From NCBI RefSeq assembly GCF_001956985.1, contig NZ_CP019082.1:4898001-4962000 (forward strand): a stretch of 64,000 nt of DNA, written 5' to 3'. Below the pieces are notes generated by a model, which was not told where the DNA came from, made no database searches, and saw only the letters and a program-made list of their open reading frames with translations. Source of the stretch: Paludisphaera borealis (GTDB lineage: Bacteria > Planctomycetota > Planctomycetia > Isosphaerales > Isosphaeraceae). Position 1 is the first letter of the stretch. The number at the start of each line of letters is the position of its first letter. Shown here one piece after another: positions 29,435 through 38,577 of the stretch. Position numbers and translations under genes: made by a program.

Positions 29435-29802
29435 GACCACACCTATCGATCCCTGATCGTTCCGCGGTTGGCGGAAAGAAGAATTCCGTACGTCTGAGGG
29501 GCTTGGGGAGTCAGCCCATGCTTGAATCGAGGTGATTGGGGTGATTAGATACCAAACTGAAAGTCGCCTCAAGGCGAATTCGCATGAAACTTGCTTAATC
29601 GAATTCTCCGTCGAGGTCCCGACACGAATCCGGATGAGGGGCGTTTTGAGCCCTACACAACGCCTAAAGCGTCGAAACGCTCCGACAGGGCGCGCTAAGC
29701 CCGAGAAAACGATGAAATTCTTCGTTGTTGCTGCGCCGTGATGGCTGCATGCTGTTGGTGCCCGTGCTCTCCTCGGCTCGACCTTTCTTCCAAGGACTCT
29801 TG
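29435..29802. other. Intergenic region
   Basis: AT-richer than its surroundings (29520-29620), this probably holds divergent promoters for the flanking genes. No specific motif is secure. Confidence 0.4.
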
Positions 29803-30726
29803 ATGATGCGCCGATTTACGATCTGCATTTGCCTGTCGTTTCTGTTCTGCCTCTCCGCCGTCGCGACCGCCGCCGATCGTAAGCCGACGACGACCCTGGA
29901 CGTCTGGCCTGGCGCTGCGCCCGGCGAGGTCGGCGCGGTCGGTCCGGAGCATTTCGTCGATGCCAAGCCCGGCGAGCGCGAGGTCAAGCGGCTCACGAAC
30001 GTCTCGCATCCGACGCTGACCGTCTTCCGCCCCGATCCCGCCAAGGACACCGGCGCGGCGGTCGTGATCTGCCCCGGCGGCGGATACCACATCCTGGCGT
30101 GGGACCTGGAGGGCGAGGAGGTCGCCGCCTGGCTGAACTCGATCGGCGTGACCGGGATCGTGCTCAAGTATCGCGTCCCCCGCCGCGAGGGGACGCCCGA
30201 CAACCAGTCGCCGGCCCAGCCCTTGATGGACGCACAGCGCGCGCTGAAGGTGGTTCGTAGCAAGGCCTCCGAATGGGGGATCGACCCGCACCGGATCGGC
30301 ATGCTCGGCTTTTCGGCCGGCGGCCACCTGACGGCCGCCGCCGCCACCCGCTCCGACGAGTCCACCTACCCGCAGACCGACGGGATCGACAAGCAGAGCG
30401 CGCGGCCGGATTTCGCCGTGCTCGTTTACCCGGGCGGCATGGACAAGAAAGACGACCCCGCTAACCCCATCGCCCACGTCACATCGCAGGCCCCGCCGAT
30501 GTTCCTGGCCCACGCCGGCGACGACAAGGTCAGCCCGCTTAACAGTGTGGATATGTACGCCGCCTTGAAGAAAGCCGGTGTGCCGGCCGAGCTGCACGTG
30601 TTCGCGACCGGCGGCCACGGCTTCGGCCTGAGGCCGAGCGCCGACCCGTGCTCGACCTGGCCGAAGCGGTGCGAGGAATGGCTCCGCGTGATGAAGTTCA
30701 TCCCCAAGGCCGACGCCGCCAAGTAA
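29803..30726 (+). CDS. Secreted alpha/beta hydrolase (esterase-like)
   Basis: This 307-residue protein has a signal peptide (TICICLSFLFCLSAVATAA), an oxyanion-type CPGGGYHILAWDLEG, the nucleophile elbow GFSAGGH, and DDKVSP and GGHGFG carrying the likely acid and His of the triad. The class is the dienelactone-hydrolase/xylan-esterase type used on polysaccharides. AAGGAC lies before the ATG. Confidence 0.86.
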   Translation: MMRRFTICICLSFLFCLSAVATAADRKPTTTLDVWPGAAPGEVGAVGPEHFVDAKPGEREVKRLTNVSHPTLTVFRPDPAKDTGAAVVICPGGGYHILAWDLEGEEVAAWLNSIGVTGIVLKYRVPRREGTPDNQSPAQPLMDAQRALKVVRSKASEWGIDPHRIGMLGFSAGGHLTAAAATRSDESTYPQTDGIDKQSARPDFAVLVYPGGMDKKDDPANPIAHVTSQAPPMFLAHAGDDKVSPLNSVDMYAALKKAGVPAELHVFATGGHGFGLRPSADPCSTWPKRCEEWLRVMKFIPKADAAK

Positions 30727-30741
30727 CTTGATTCCCCGCCG

Positions 30742-30778
30742 CGCCCGGCCTGTCAGCGAGTGAACGTCAGGCCGGGCG
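30742..30778. terminator. Hairpin shared by two convergent genes
   Basis: A perfect 11-bp stem (CGCCCGGCCTG / CAGGCCGGGCG) with a 15-base loop lies between the hydrolase stop and the end of the next gene. Its right arm is in the coding sequence of that gene. No T-run, so terminator activity is inferred. Confidence 0.45.
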
Positions 30779-33044
30779 ACTTGTCGCCGGTGCCGGAGGG
30801 GTTGAAGACGAACTTGTTGGGCTCGTTCTGGGTCACCTTGCCGGCCAGGGGGGGCCCCTCGACCTGGAACAGGGCAAGGGTCTCGTCCTTGAATCCCGCC
30901 TGGCCGGTGAGAGTCTCCTTATGGCCCTTGCTGTCGACCTCCCACGAGAACTTGCCGTCCTGTTCGAGCGTCAGCGCGATCGCCACGTCCGCCGCGGGCT
31001 GGGCCTTCCACGTACCGACGAGATTCGCCGGCGGCGGCGGAGGAGGCTCGGCCGGCTTGGCGTTCTCATCCTTGCTCTCCGTCGCCACGGCGTCGGCAGG
31101 CGCCTGAGCTGGCGCGGCTGCTGCGGCGGCAGGTTGTCCCGGCGTCGCAGCGGGCTGCGCGGGCGCCGCCTGGGCCAAGGCCGGCGCCGCGGCCGGCTGC
31201 CCGGCGACCTTCTTGAGCGCCTTGACGAACGAGGCGGCGAGCTTGTCGTCGGGCGCGAGCTGGGAGACCTTCTCGAACTGGGCCGCGGCGGCCTCCTTGT
31301 GTCCTTGCACCAGATAATGATAGGCGAGCAGGAACTGGGGCGACGGCGAGGTGGGCGCGTTGCGGACCACGGCTTCGAGGTCGCGGACCTGGCTCGTGTA
31401 GGTCTCGACGCTGGGATACAGGCCGACCAGCGTGGCCCAGTTCCAGCCCGGTCCGGCCGAGAGGACCGCGTAATCGACGGCCGACGCCTCGTCGTACCGC
31501 TTGAGGGCGAAGAGCGCCAGCGCCCGGAACTCGTGGACGACCGGAACGTCGGGGGTCTTCTTCAAGACCTGATCGGTCAGGTCGAGCGCGTGCTGGTAGT
31601 CGCCGGCCTTGAAGGCGTCGCGAGCCGCCGAGAAGACTTGCTCGGTGCTCTCCGCGACATCCTCGGCGGGGGCCGGGGCGGCCACGTTGATCGGCTGCGA
31701 ATAATCGTAGACGACGGCCGTCTGCGCCGGCTGCGCCGCGACCACGGTGGCGTAATACGGGTTTGTGTAGTTGCTGTAGACGAGGCTGTTCGCGACCCCG
31801 CCGAGACCCCAGCTATTGAAGTTGGAAACGCTCCAGGTCGGGAAGTAGTCGTACACTCCCATGGTGGAGTAGCCGTACGCGGGATATCCCATGACGCCGT
31901 AATTGACGGAGCCGAAGCTGGAGCCCAGCGCGCTCAGGCCGAACGAGGTCAACGCCCCCGCGCCGAAGCCGCTCCAGAAGCCGTTTCCGCCCCAGCCGCC
32001 CTGATACCAGTTGCCGTAGTACGGCGAGGCCCAGCCTCCGCCTCCTCTCCAGCCGTTGTTCCAGTTCCCGCCGCCGCCCCAGCCGTTGTTCCAGTTCCCG
32101 CCGCCTCCCCAGCCGCCTCCTCCCCATCCTCCGCCTCCCCATCCTCCGCGGTTGAAGTTGTAGTTGTTGCCGCCGCGAAAGACGTTGTTGTTGATATTAT
32201 TGACGTTCGTGACGTTGTTGATATTGGTGTTGATGTTATTGATGTTGTTGTTGAAGCTGGGACGGTTGACGACCCCGAGGTTGTCGCCGATCTGGCCGAC
32301 CCCCGGCCGGTTGTTCCATCCGGGTCGGACGTTCCCGTTCCAGCCCGGTCGGTTGCCGCCGCCGGTCCACTGCTGGCCGCCGCCGTTCCAGCCCGGTCGA
32401 ACCCCGCTGCCGTTCCATCCCGGTCGATTGCCGCCGCCGGCCCACTGCTGGCCGCCGCCGTTCCAGCCTGGCCGAACCCCGCCGCCGGGACCAAAGCCGG
32501 GACGGTTGCCACCGCCGCCGATCGGGCCGGGGCGGTTTCCACCCGCGATGGGGCCGGGTCGGGTTCCCGCCCCCGGGTTGAACCCTCCGCCGGGTCCGGG
32601 ACGGTTTCCACCTGGTCCAGGACGCAGGCCGGCTCCAGGCGCCGGGCGGGTCGAGGCGCCCGGAAGTCCTCCAGGGCCGGGTCGCATGGCGCCGCCGGGG
32701 AAGCCGCCCCCCGGGTTCGGCCTGTTGACGCCGGGCCCCGGCCGGTTCATCCCGACCTGACCGGGTTGGCCGGCTGGCCGATTCATGTTGCCCTGGAAAT
32801 TCGGCCGCGCCATGTTGCCCGGCGCGGGGCGATTCATGTTGCCCATGGGGCGGGACATGTTCGCGGGCCGGTTCATGGGCATCGCCGGCCGGGCCATTCC
32901 CCCGGGCCGTGCCTGGGCGCCGCCCGGCCGTGCTCCTCCACCTCTCATGCCTCCGGCCCCGGGCCGTTGGGCGAAGGCTGGACTGGCGGCGACGAGCCAC
33001 GCGCCGAGCGCCGCGACGGGAAGGAGACGTCGATGCCTGAACAT
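30753..33044 (-). CDS. Pro/Gly/Asn-rich exported protein with TPR region
   Basis: This 763-residue protein has a signal peptide ending AFAQ. A Pro/Arg/Gly/Met-rich region with tandem GGGNRPGWNG-type units is followed by an Asn/Ile tract, a Gly/Trp-rich part (GGWGGGGW) and a TPR-containing region (DAFKAGDYQHALDLTDQVL, LAYHYLVQGHKEAAAAQFEK). An Ala/Gln/Pro linker and a compact C-terminus (GTWKAQPAADVAIALTLEQD) end it. It may be an envelope or matrix scaffold; the function is unknown. GAGGACA precedes the ATG. Confidence 0.7.
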   Translation of the reverse strand: MFRHRRLLPVAALGAWLVAASPAFAQRPGAGGMRGGGARPGGAQARPGGMARPAMPMNRPANMSRPMGNMNRPAPGNMARPNFQGNMNRPAGQPGQVGMNRPGPGVNRPNPGGGFPGGAMRPGPGGLPGASTRPAPGAGLRPGPGGNRPGPGGGFNPGAGTRPGPIAGGNRPGPIGGGGNRPGFGPGGGVRPGWNGGGQQWAGGGNRPGWNGSGVRPGWNGGGQQWTGGGNRPGWNGNVRPGWNNRPGVGQIGDNLGVVNRPSFNNNINNINTNINNVTNVNNINNNVFRGGNNYNFNRGGWGGGGWGGGGWGGGGNWNNGWGGGGNWNNGWRGGGGWASPYYGNWYQGGWGGNGFWSGFGAGALTSFGLSALGSSFGSVNYGVMGYPAYGYSTMGVYDYFPTWSVSNFNSWGLGGVANSLVYSNYTNPYYATVVAAQPAQTAVVYDYSQPINVAAPAPAEDVAESTEQVFSAARDAFKAGDYQHALDLTDQVLKKTPDVPVVHEFRALALFALKRYDEASAVDYAVLSAGPGWNWATLVGLYPSVETYTSQVRDLEAVVRNAPTSPSPQFLLAYHYLVQGHKEAAAAQFEKVSQLAPDDKLAASFVKALKKVAGQPAAAPALAQAAPAQPAATPGQPAAAAAAPAQAPADAVATESKDENAKPAEPPPPPPANLVGTWKAQPAADVAIALTLEQDGKFSWEVDSKGHKETLTGQAGFKDETLALFQVEGPPLAGKVTQNEPNKFVFNPSGTGDKSPGLTFTR
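32051..32110. repeat. 30-bp coding tandem repeat
   Basis: Two near-identical 30-bp units (32051 and 32081) encode GGGGNWNNGW. They lie inside the Pro/Gly-rich protein and could vary in number between strains. Confidence 0.6.
32355..32490. repeat. 75-bp coding tandem repeat
   Basis: Units starting at 32355 and 32430 (period 75 bp, 25 residues) encode GGQQWxGGGNRPGWNG repeats of the same protein. Some bases differ, so the copies are not recent. Confidence 0.6.
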
Positions 33045-33160
33045 GGGTGTCCTCACACGATGAAGTAAAGCCGATGGTCGGATCGATCGCGGTTGGTTCT
33101 TGTAGATCAACGCGCTTCGCTCGGAACGGAACGGGGCGGTTCAGGACGGGCCGAGGGTCG

Positions 33161-34186
33161 TCACTTCGTCGCCGCGGGCTGGGAGGCGGCGGGCGCGGGC
33201 GCCTTGCGGACCATCACCACGTCGTTGATGTCGGGGGCGACCTGGCCGCCGATGATGCGGTCGATCGAGCTGGTCTTGGCCGAGTCCTTGTTGAGGATGG
33301 TGTGGACCTGCGTGGCCGAGGTCGGCAGGCCGTCGCGGAGCACGCCCTGGGCCTTGACGACCCACTGGTCCTCGCCCGTGCGGGTCCAGAAGCCTTCGCC
33401 GTGGCCCCCCTGGGAGTCGAACAGCCACGACTTGATCTGGCCGGACTGCGGGTCCCAGCCGATGAACATGGTCCCCGACGACCGCTTCTCGCCTCGAAGC
33501 TCGACGGTGTAGGTTCGGATCAAATAACTCTGGCCGTCGGCCCATCGGACGCTGGCGGTGACCTTGTCGTCGGCTCCCTCGTTGATCCAGTCGCCGACCA
33601 TCCATTCGAGTTCCTTGAGCCTTTCGTACGGCGCGACGTCCTCGGCCGGGGCCGCGTGCTCGCGGATCTCGGCGATCTTCCACTTGCCGTCCTTCAGGAC
33701 GACCAGGGTGCTGAACCGGGTGAACTCGGAGGCGTCGCCGTTGGGCGTCGACAGCCGCGACTGGCCCTCGACGCGCGCCACGTCGTTGGTGAGGAACGAG
33801 ACGGCCTGGATGTGCGACTCCAGCTTCAGGCCCTTGAGCTCCTGGAACGAATCGGCGTACATCTGGGCGATGGCCGGCTTGCCCCGGGTTTCGCCGCCGT
33901 CGGCGTCGACGATGATCGCCGCGTCGGCGTAAAGGTCGGCCAGGGCCTGCGCGTTGGCCTCGGCGTAGGCCTTCGTGAAGGCGCCGATCTGGTCGACGAT
34001 CGCCTTCTCGGCGGCGTTGGCGGGGCGGAACGGCTTCACCGGCGGCGTTTCCGCGACGGCCGGCTTCGTCGCGGCGGGCGCCTGCGCGGGCGCTGCGCCC
34101 GTGGGCTCCTGGGAATGCGCGGCGGCCGTCATGAAGCCGACGGCCGCGAACGTCATGGCGAGCATTTTGAATACATAGGTTCGCAT
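33161..34186 (-). CDS. Secreted SgcJ/EcaC-family (SnoaL-like) protein
   Basis: This 341-residue protein has a signal peptide (cleavage near AHSQE), a SnoaL-like cone fold in the first half (FTKAYAEANAQALADLYADD-like pattern with FSTLVVLKDGKWKIAEIRE) and a second beta-rich half (LEWMVGDWINEG, YTVELRGEKRSSGTMFIGWD). Domains of this type act as ketosteroid-isomerase-like enzymes or binders; the catalytic role here is not clear. Confidence 0.75.
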   Translation of the reverse strand: MRTYVFKMLAMTFAAVGFMTAAAHSQEPTGAAPAQAPAATKPAVAETPPVKPFRPANAAEKAIVDQIGAFTKAYAEANAQALADLYADAAIIVDADGGETRGKPAIAQMYADSFQELKGLKLESHIQAVSFLTNDVARVEGQSRLSTPNGDASEFTRFSTLVVLKDGKWKIAEIREHAAPAEDVAPYERLKELEWMVGDWINEGADDKVTASVRWADGQSYLIRTYTVELRGEKRSSGTMFIGWDPQSGQIKSWLFDSQGGHGEGFWTRTGEDQWVVKAQGVLRDGLPTSATQVHTILNKDSAKTSSIDRIIGGQVAPDINDVVMVRKAPAPAASQPAATK

Positions 34187-34438
34187 GTGTGTGTCTCACG
34201 GACTGGATTGGCCGGGCCCGGCCTGGATGGGATTCACCGCCGCTTCCGACGTCGTCCGCGCGACGTCCACCAGATAGCATAGTACGCTAGGGGCGATGCC
34301 AGGGAGTGCGCACCCGCTTCGGGTCGGAATTCCTATTCATCCGCGATCGAGTGGATACAATAGCTTCTCGATCAGGCTGGGCTGGTCGGCCTTGGCCGCG
34401 CGTGGCCATGACGTCGTACTTTTAGCAGGAATCCGATC

Positions 34439-35956
34439 ATGAGCGTGGAGCAGGCGGCCCCTGAGAACGGGCGACTCGTCGCCACGGGCGTCGAAGGGCT
34501 CGACGAGATCTTGGGCGGCGGGTTGACTCCAAACCGCGTCTACCTCCTCGAAGGGAACCCCGGCTCGGGGAAAACGACTCTCGCGATACAATGTCTGCTC
34601 GACGGCGTCAGGCGCGGCGAGTCGGTCCTTTACGTCACTCTGTCCGAGACCAAGGCCGAACTCACCGCCGTCGCCAGGTCGCACGGGTGGTCATTGGACG
34701 GCGTCCACATCGTCGAGTTGATCGCTGAAGAAGCGGACCTTGAGCCGGACAACCAGTACGCTATGTTCGAGCCCTCCGAAATCGAGCAAGGCGCCATGGC
34801 GAGGGCCATCCTCTCCGAGGTCGAGAATCGTAAGCCCAGCCGGGTCGTGATCGATTCACTCTCGGAGATTCGGCTGCTCGCGCAGAGCTCGTTGCGGTAT
34901 CGGCGCCAGGTTCTCGCCTTGAAGCAATTTTTCATCGGCCGACGCTGCACCGTCCTTCTCCTCGACGACAAGACGTCCGAGGTACAAGATTTGCAGCTTC
35001 AGAGCATCGCCCACGGCGTCGTCTCCTTGGAGCAGCTTTCGCCAGAATACGGTGCCGAGCGACGACGCCTCCGGATCGCCAAGCTCCGTGGCCAGTTGTA
35101 CCAGGGAGGATATCATGACTTCACCATCCGTCCCGGCGGGCTTGCCGTCTATCCTCGGCTCATCGCCGCCAATCACGGTGCGGAGGACAGCGTGGAACCG
35201 CTCAAGAGCGGTATCGACGAGGTCGACGCCCTGCTGGGCGGCGGCATCGAGTTCGGGACGAGCGTGCTTCTCGTCGGCCCGGCGGGGAGCGGTAAATCGA
35301 CGCTCTCCACCCAGTTTGCAAAATCCGCGGCCGAGGCGGGGATGAGGGCCGCCGTGTTCGCGTTCGACGAGCGGCGTCAGACGCTTCTCAAAAGGTCCAG
35401 GGCGCTTGGCATGGACCTGTCGGGCGTCATCGAGGAGGGGACCTTGACCGTGACCCAGGTCGACCCGGCGGAACTCTCGCCCGGAGAATTCGCCCACCAG
35501 GTGCGCAAAGCCGTGGAAGGCGAAGCCGGCGAGCCCGGAGCGAAGGTCGTCGTCATCGACAGCCTGAACGGCTACATGAACGCGATGCCCGAGGAGCAGT
35601 TCCTCACGGCGCAGCTCCACGAACTTCTCACGTATCTCGGAAACAAGGGGGTCGTGACCTTCCTCGTCGTCGCCCAGTATGGTCTCGTCGGAGACATGCA
35701 GACCCCGGTCGACACGAGCTATGTCGCCGACGCGGTCATCCTCTTTCGATTCTTCGAGGCGAAGGGACATGTCCGGCAGGCGATCTCCGTCATCAAGAAG
35801 CGGATCGGCGAGCACGAGCGGACGATCCGCGAACTCCGGCTGAGCCACCGAGGCATCGAGGTCGGCGGGCCGCTCGAGCAGTTCCAGGGCATTTTGACCG
35901 GGACGCCCCAATTCAGCGGTCCAAACGATTCGCTGATGAGGCGCGGCGATGACTGA
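34439..35956 (+). CDS. KaiC-family double ATPase
   Basis: This 505-residue protein has two RecA/KaiC domains. The first has Walker A GNPGSGKTT (39-47); the second has GPAGSGKST (280-288), an acidic FDER patch (309-312) and a DTSYVAD segment (425-431) where the circadian KaiC phosphosites lie. Here Ser 427 is followed by Tyr 428 in place of Ser-Thr. The KKRIGEHERTIREL ending is typical of non-circadian KaiC relatives. No kaiA or kaiB is visible. Its stop overlaps the next gene's start by 8 bases, so it works with that kinase. Confidence 0.9.
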   Translation: MSVEQAAPENGRLVATGVEGLDEILGGGLTPNRVYLLEGNPGSGKTTLAIQCLLDGVRRGESVLYVTLSETKAELTAVARSHGWSLDGVHIVELIAEEADLEPDNQYAMFEPSEIEQGAMARAILSEVENRKPSRVVIDSLSEIRLLAQSSLRYRRQVLALKQFFIGRRCTVLLLDDKTSEVQDLQLQSIAHGVVSLEQLSPEYGAERRRLRIAKLRGQLYQGGYHDFTIRPGGLAVYPRLIAANHGAEDSVEPLKSGIDEVDALLGGGIEFGTSVLLVGPAGSGKSTLSTQFAKSAAEAGMRAAVFAFDERRQTLLKRSRALGMDLSGVIEEGTLTVTQVDPAELSPGEFAHQVRKAVEGEAGEPGAKVVVIDSLNGYMNAMPEEQFLTAQLHELLTYLGNKGVVTFLVVAQYGLVGDMQTPVDTSYVADAVILFRFFEAKGHVRQAISVIKKRIGEHERTIRELRLSHRGIEVGGPLEQFQGILTGTPQFSGPNDSLMRRGDD

Positions 35957-37922
35957 GTCCGGCGGCGTCGATGACGATCTTGCCGAGCGAGTACTCGTCC
36001 TCGCCCCGACGACGCGGGACGCGGTTGCGACCGAGGCCGTCCTCCGCGGCGTGGACGTCGCCTGCCGCGCGTGCCGGAGCGTCGATCAGCTCTGCGAGGA
36101 AGCGAGGCGCGGCGCGGGGACCGTGATCCTCACCGAGGAAGCGGCCTTGTCGGACCAATCGGGCGGCGTCGCGGCGCTCTTGCGGGATCAGCCTCCGTGG
36201 TCCGACCTCCCGCTGATCGTCCTCACCGCGTCCGGCGCCGACTCGCCGACCAAGCTCGCCGCACTGCGGGCCATCGGCCACACGACGTTCGTCAAACGCC
36301 CCGTGCAACGTTCGACGCTGGTGAGCACGGTCCTGTCGGCCTTGCGAGACCGTCGCCGACAGTATCAGGCGAGGGACTATCTCCGCGAACGCGAACTCCA
36401 GGCCGAGATGCTCCGCGAGGCGAAAGACTCGCTGGCCTTCGCCCTCGAAGCCGGGAGACTGGGCTCGTGGCAGCTCGATCTCGAGACGGGCGACATTTCC
36501 TGCTCGAGCCTCGGTAAGCGGAATTTCGGCCTGCCGGCCGACGCCGAGCTCACGCACGCGACGCTCCTTAAACTCATCCATCCCGATGACAGGGCCTGCG
36601 TCGAGGGTGAGATTCGAGCGTCGCTTGAGCGGGGCGCGGAATACAATGTCGAATATCGCATCGTCTGGCCCGACGGCTCGGAACACTGGGTTCACATCCG
36701 CGGCCGGGCGGCGTTCGACGAGCGGGGGAGGCCGGTCCGCATGGCGGGCGTGAGCCTGGACGTCACCGAGCGAAAGCAGGCGGAGCAGGCCCTCCGCACG
36801 AACGTCGAACGGCTCAAGACGGAGGACAAACGTAAGAACGAGTTCCTGGCCATGCTCGCCCACGAGCTTCGGAACCCGCTCTCCGCCATCTCCAACTCCA
36901 CGGAGGTCGCCAAGCGAAGCCAGTCCAAGCAGCACGTCGAATGGAGCCTGAAGGTCATCGAGAAGCAGGTCAGGCATCTCTCGCGGATGATCGACGACTT
37001 ACTCGACGTGTCGCGGATCACGCGCGGCGCGATCGACCTTCGCGCGGAGTCGCTCCAACTCTCGTCCATCCTCTACTCGGCGGTTGAAACCGCGCGGCCG
37101 TTCATCGAGGAAAAGAAACAGACCCTTTCGGTTGATATCGACCTCGACCTCGAAGGGATGAAAATCCAGGGCGATGCGACGAGGCTCGAACAGACCTTCG
37201 TCAACTTGCTCAACAACGCCGCGAAATACACGAATCCCGGCGGACGCATCGGGTTGTCGGCGCGCCGCGACGACGGTTTCGTCGTCGTCCGCGTGAGCGA
37301 CACGGGCGTGGGAATGACGCCCGAGCTGCTCGCCCGGGCGTTCGACCTGTTCGCGCAGGGAGACCGCGCGGCGGCCCGCGCCGAGGGGGGACTCGGCATC
37401 GGCCTCACCCTGGTCAAGAGCCTCGTCGAGTTGCATGGCGGCACGGTTGCGGCGTCGAGCGCCGGCCCGGGCGAAGGCAGCGAGTTCACCGTCCGCCTGC
37501 CCCTCGCCGAAGTCGCGGTCGCGGAGGGAACGCGCTGGAAAGAGGCCGATCTCGACGCGGAAAAGCGCGGCGTGCGCATCCTGGTCGTCGATGACAACGC
37601 CGACACGGCCGCTGGCATGGCGCGCCTGCTCAAGCTCCTCGGTCACGACGTCGCCGTCGCTCAGGACGGCCCGACCGCCGTTGAGGCGGCGCGATCGCAC
37701 CGTCCCGACGTCGTCCTGCTCGACATCGGACTCCCGGGGATGGACGGCTACCAGGTTGCGAGGGCTCTGCGAAATGAGGGTTTCGCGACCGCGGTCATCG
37801 TCGCCGTGTCCGGCTATGGTCAGGAGGACGACGTCAGGCGGTCGCAAGCCGCCGGCTTCAACCATCACCTCGTCAAGCCGGTCGACTTCGACTCGCTCAT
37901 CTCGCTCCTCGGCGGCCTCTAA
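35949..37922 (+). CDS. Hybrid sensor kinase (pseudo-receiver, PAS, HisKA, HATPase, receiver)
   Basis: This 657-residue protein has a degenerate receiver-like N-terminus (1-135; LTEEA where phospho-Asp would be), a coiled stretch, a PAS domain (165-275), HisKA with MLAHELRNPLSAI (His 305), HATPase (NLLNNAAKYTNPGG, GLGIGLTLVKSLVELHGG) and a C-terminal receiver (543-657, phospho-Asp 592 in LLDIGLPGMDGY). No membrane segment is seen. It is co-translated with the KaiC-like gene, so KaiC may modulate its activity. Confidence 0.9.
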   Translation: MTESGGVDDDLAERVLVLAPTTRDAVATEAVLRGVDVACRACRSVDQLCEEARRGAGTVILTEEAALSDQSGGVAALLRDQPPWSDLPLIVLTASGADSPTKLAALRAIGHTTFVKRPVQRSTLVSTVLSALRDRRRQYQARDYLRERELQAEMLREAKDSLAFALEAGRLGSWQLDLETGDISCSSLGKRNFGLPADAELTHATLLKLIHPDDRACVEGEIRASLERGAEYNVEYRIVWPDGSEHWVHIRGRAAFDERGRPVRMAGVSLDVTERKQAEQALRTNVERLKTEDKRKNEFLAMLAHELRNPLSAISNSTEVAKRSQSKQHVEWSLKVIEKQVRHLSRMIDDLLDVSRITRGAIDLRAESLQLSSILYSAVETARPFIEEKKQTLSVDIDLDLEGMKIQGDATRLEQTFVNLLNNAAKYTNPGGRIGLSARRDDGFVVVRVSDTGVGMTPELLARAFDLFAQGDRAAARAEGGLGIGLTLVKSLVELHGGTVAASSAGPGEGSEFTVRLPLAEVAVAEGTRWKEADLDAEKRGVRILVVDDNADTAAGMARLLKLLGHDVAVAQDGPTAVEAARSHRPDVVLLDIGLPGMDGYQVARALRNEGFATAVIVAVSGYGQEDDVRRSQAAGFNHHLVKPVDFDSLISLLGGL

Positions 37923-38046
37923 CAACGCGAGGAACTTGTACAACCCGCGACCCTCGACCGCACCTCCGACGTACCAAGATTGTGCGAGGGCGACCTGGCC
38001 CAACTCCGGAGCCCTTCACGCGTCCTCGATACGTGGGAGAGTACCG

Positions 38047-38532
38047 ATGAAACTCATGAGTGGATTCACCCGAAAAGTGGCGGCGGCGACTGTGGTGTTG
38101 GCCTGCGCGATCTCGCCGGCTTTCGGACGTGGCGGTGGCGGCGGCGGACACGGCGGTGGTGGTGGGCACGGCGGCGGGGGGCATATGGGCGGTGGTGGCT
38201 ACCACGGTGGCGGAGGCTACCACGGTGGCGGCGGTTACGTCCATCGCGGAGGTTACGGCGGACTGGGCTACGGCGGTTTCGGCTTCGGCGGGTTCGGCTA
38301 CGGCCTTGGCTATCCCGGCTATGGCTACGGCGGGTATGGAGGGTACGGGAATTACGGCTACGGGGCGGCGTATCCAGACTACTACTACTCCAGCGGTTAC
38401 TCGTCGGCCCCGACGACCGCCGCGGCCCCGTACCTCACCGACCAGACCTACGAGCCGGGCGACGGCTACCGCTATCCGCTGTACTACAATCCGGCCACGG
38501 CGAGCTACTTCTACTACCCGGTGGTTCACTAG
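38047..38532 (+). CDS. Gly/Tyr-rich secreted protein
   Basis: This 161-residue protein has a signal peptide (AAATVVLACAISPAFG), then Gly/His repeats (GGGGYHGGGG) and Gly/Tyr repeats (YGGYGGYGNYGYG), ending in YRYPLYYNPATASYFYYP. Such low-complexity secreted proteins may form extracellular fibres or matrix. GGGAGA precedes the ATG. Confidence 0.7.
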   Translation: MKLMSGFTRKVAAATVVLACAISPAFGRGGGGGGHGGGGGHGGGGHMGGGGYHGGGGYHGGGGYVHRGGYGGLGYGGFGFGGFGYGLGYPGYGYGGYGGYGNYGYGAAYPDYYYSSGYSSAPTTAAAPYLTDQTYEPGDGYRYPLYYNPATASYFYYPVVH

Positions 38533-38539
38533 CCTTGAC

Positions 38540-38577
38540 CTGGCGAGGGGAGCGAACCTTCACTCTCTCCTCGCCAG
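38540..38577 (+). terminator. Hairpin after the Gly/Tyr-rich gene
   Basis: A stem of 13 pairs with one G-T wobble (CTGGCGAGG / CCTCGCCAG core) lies just after the stop. There is no clear T-run. Confidence 0.45.

Noticed and set aside
32300-32490. CRISPR-like direct repeats
   Set aside because: They are coding tandem repeats of a Gly/Pro-rich protein, without spacers.
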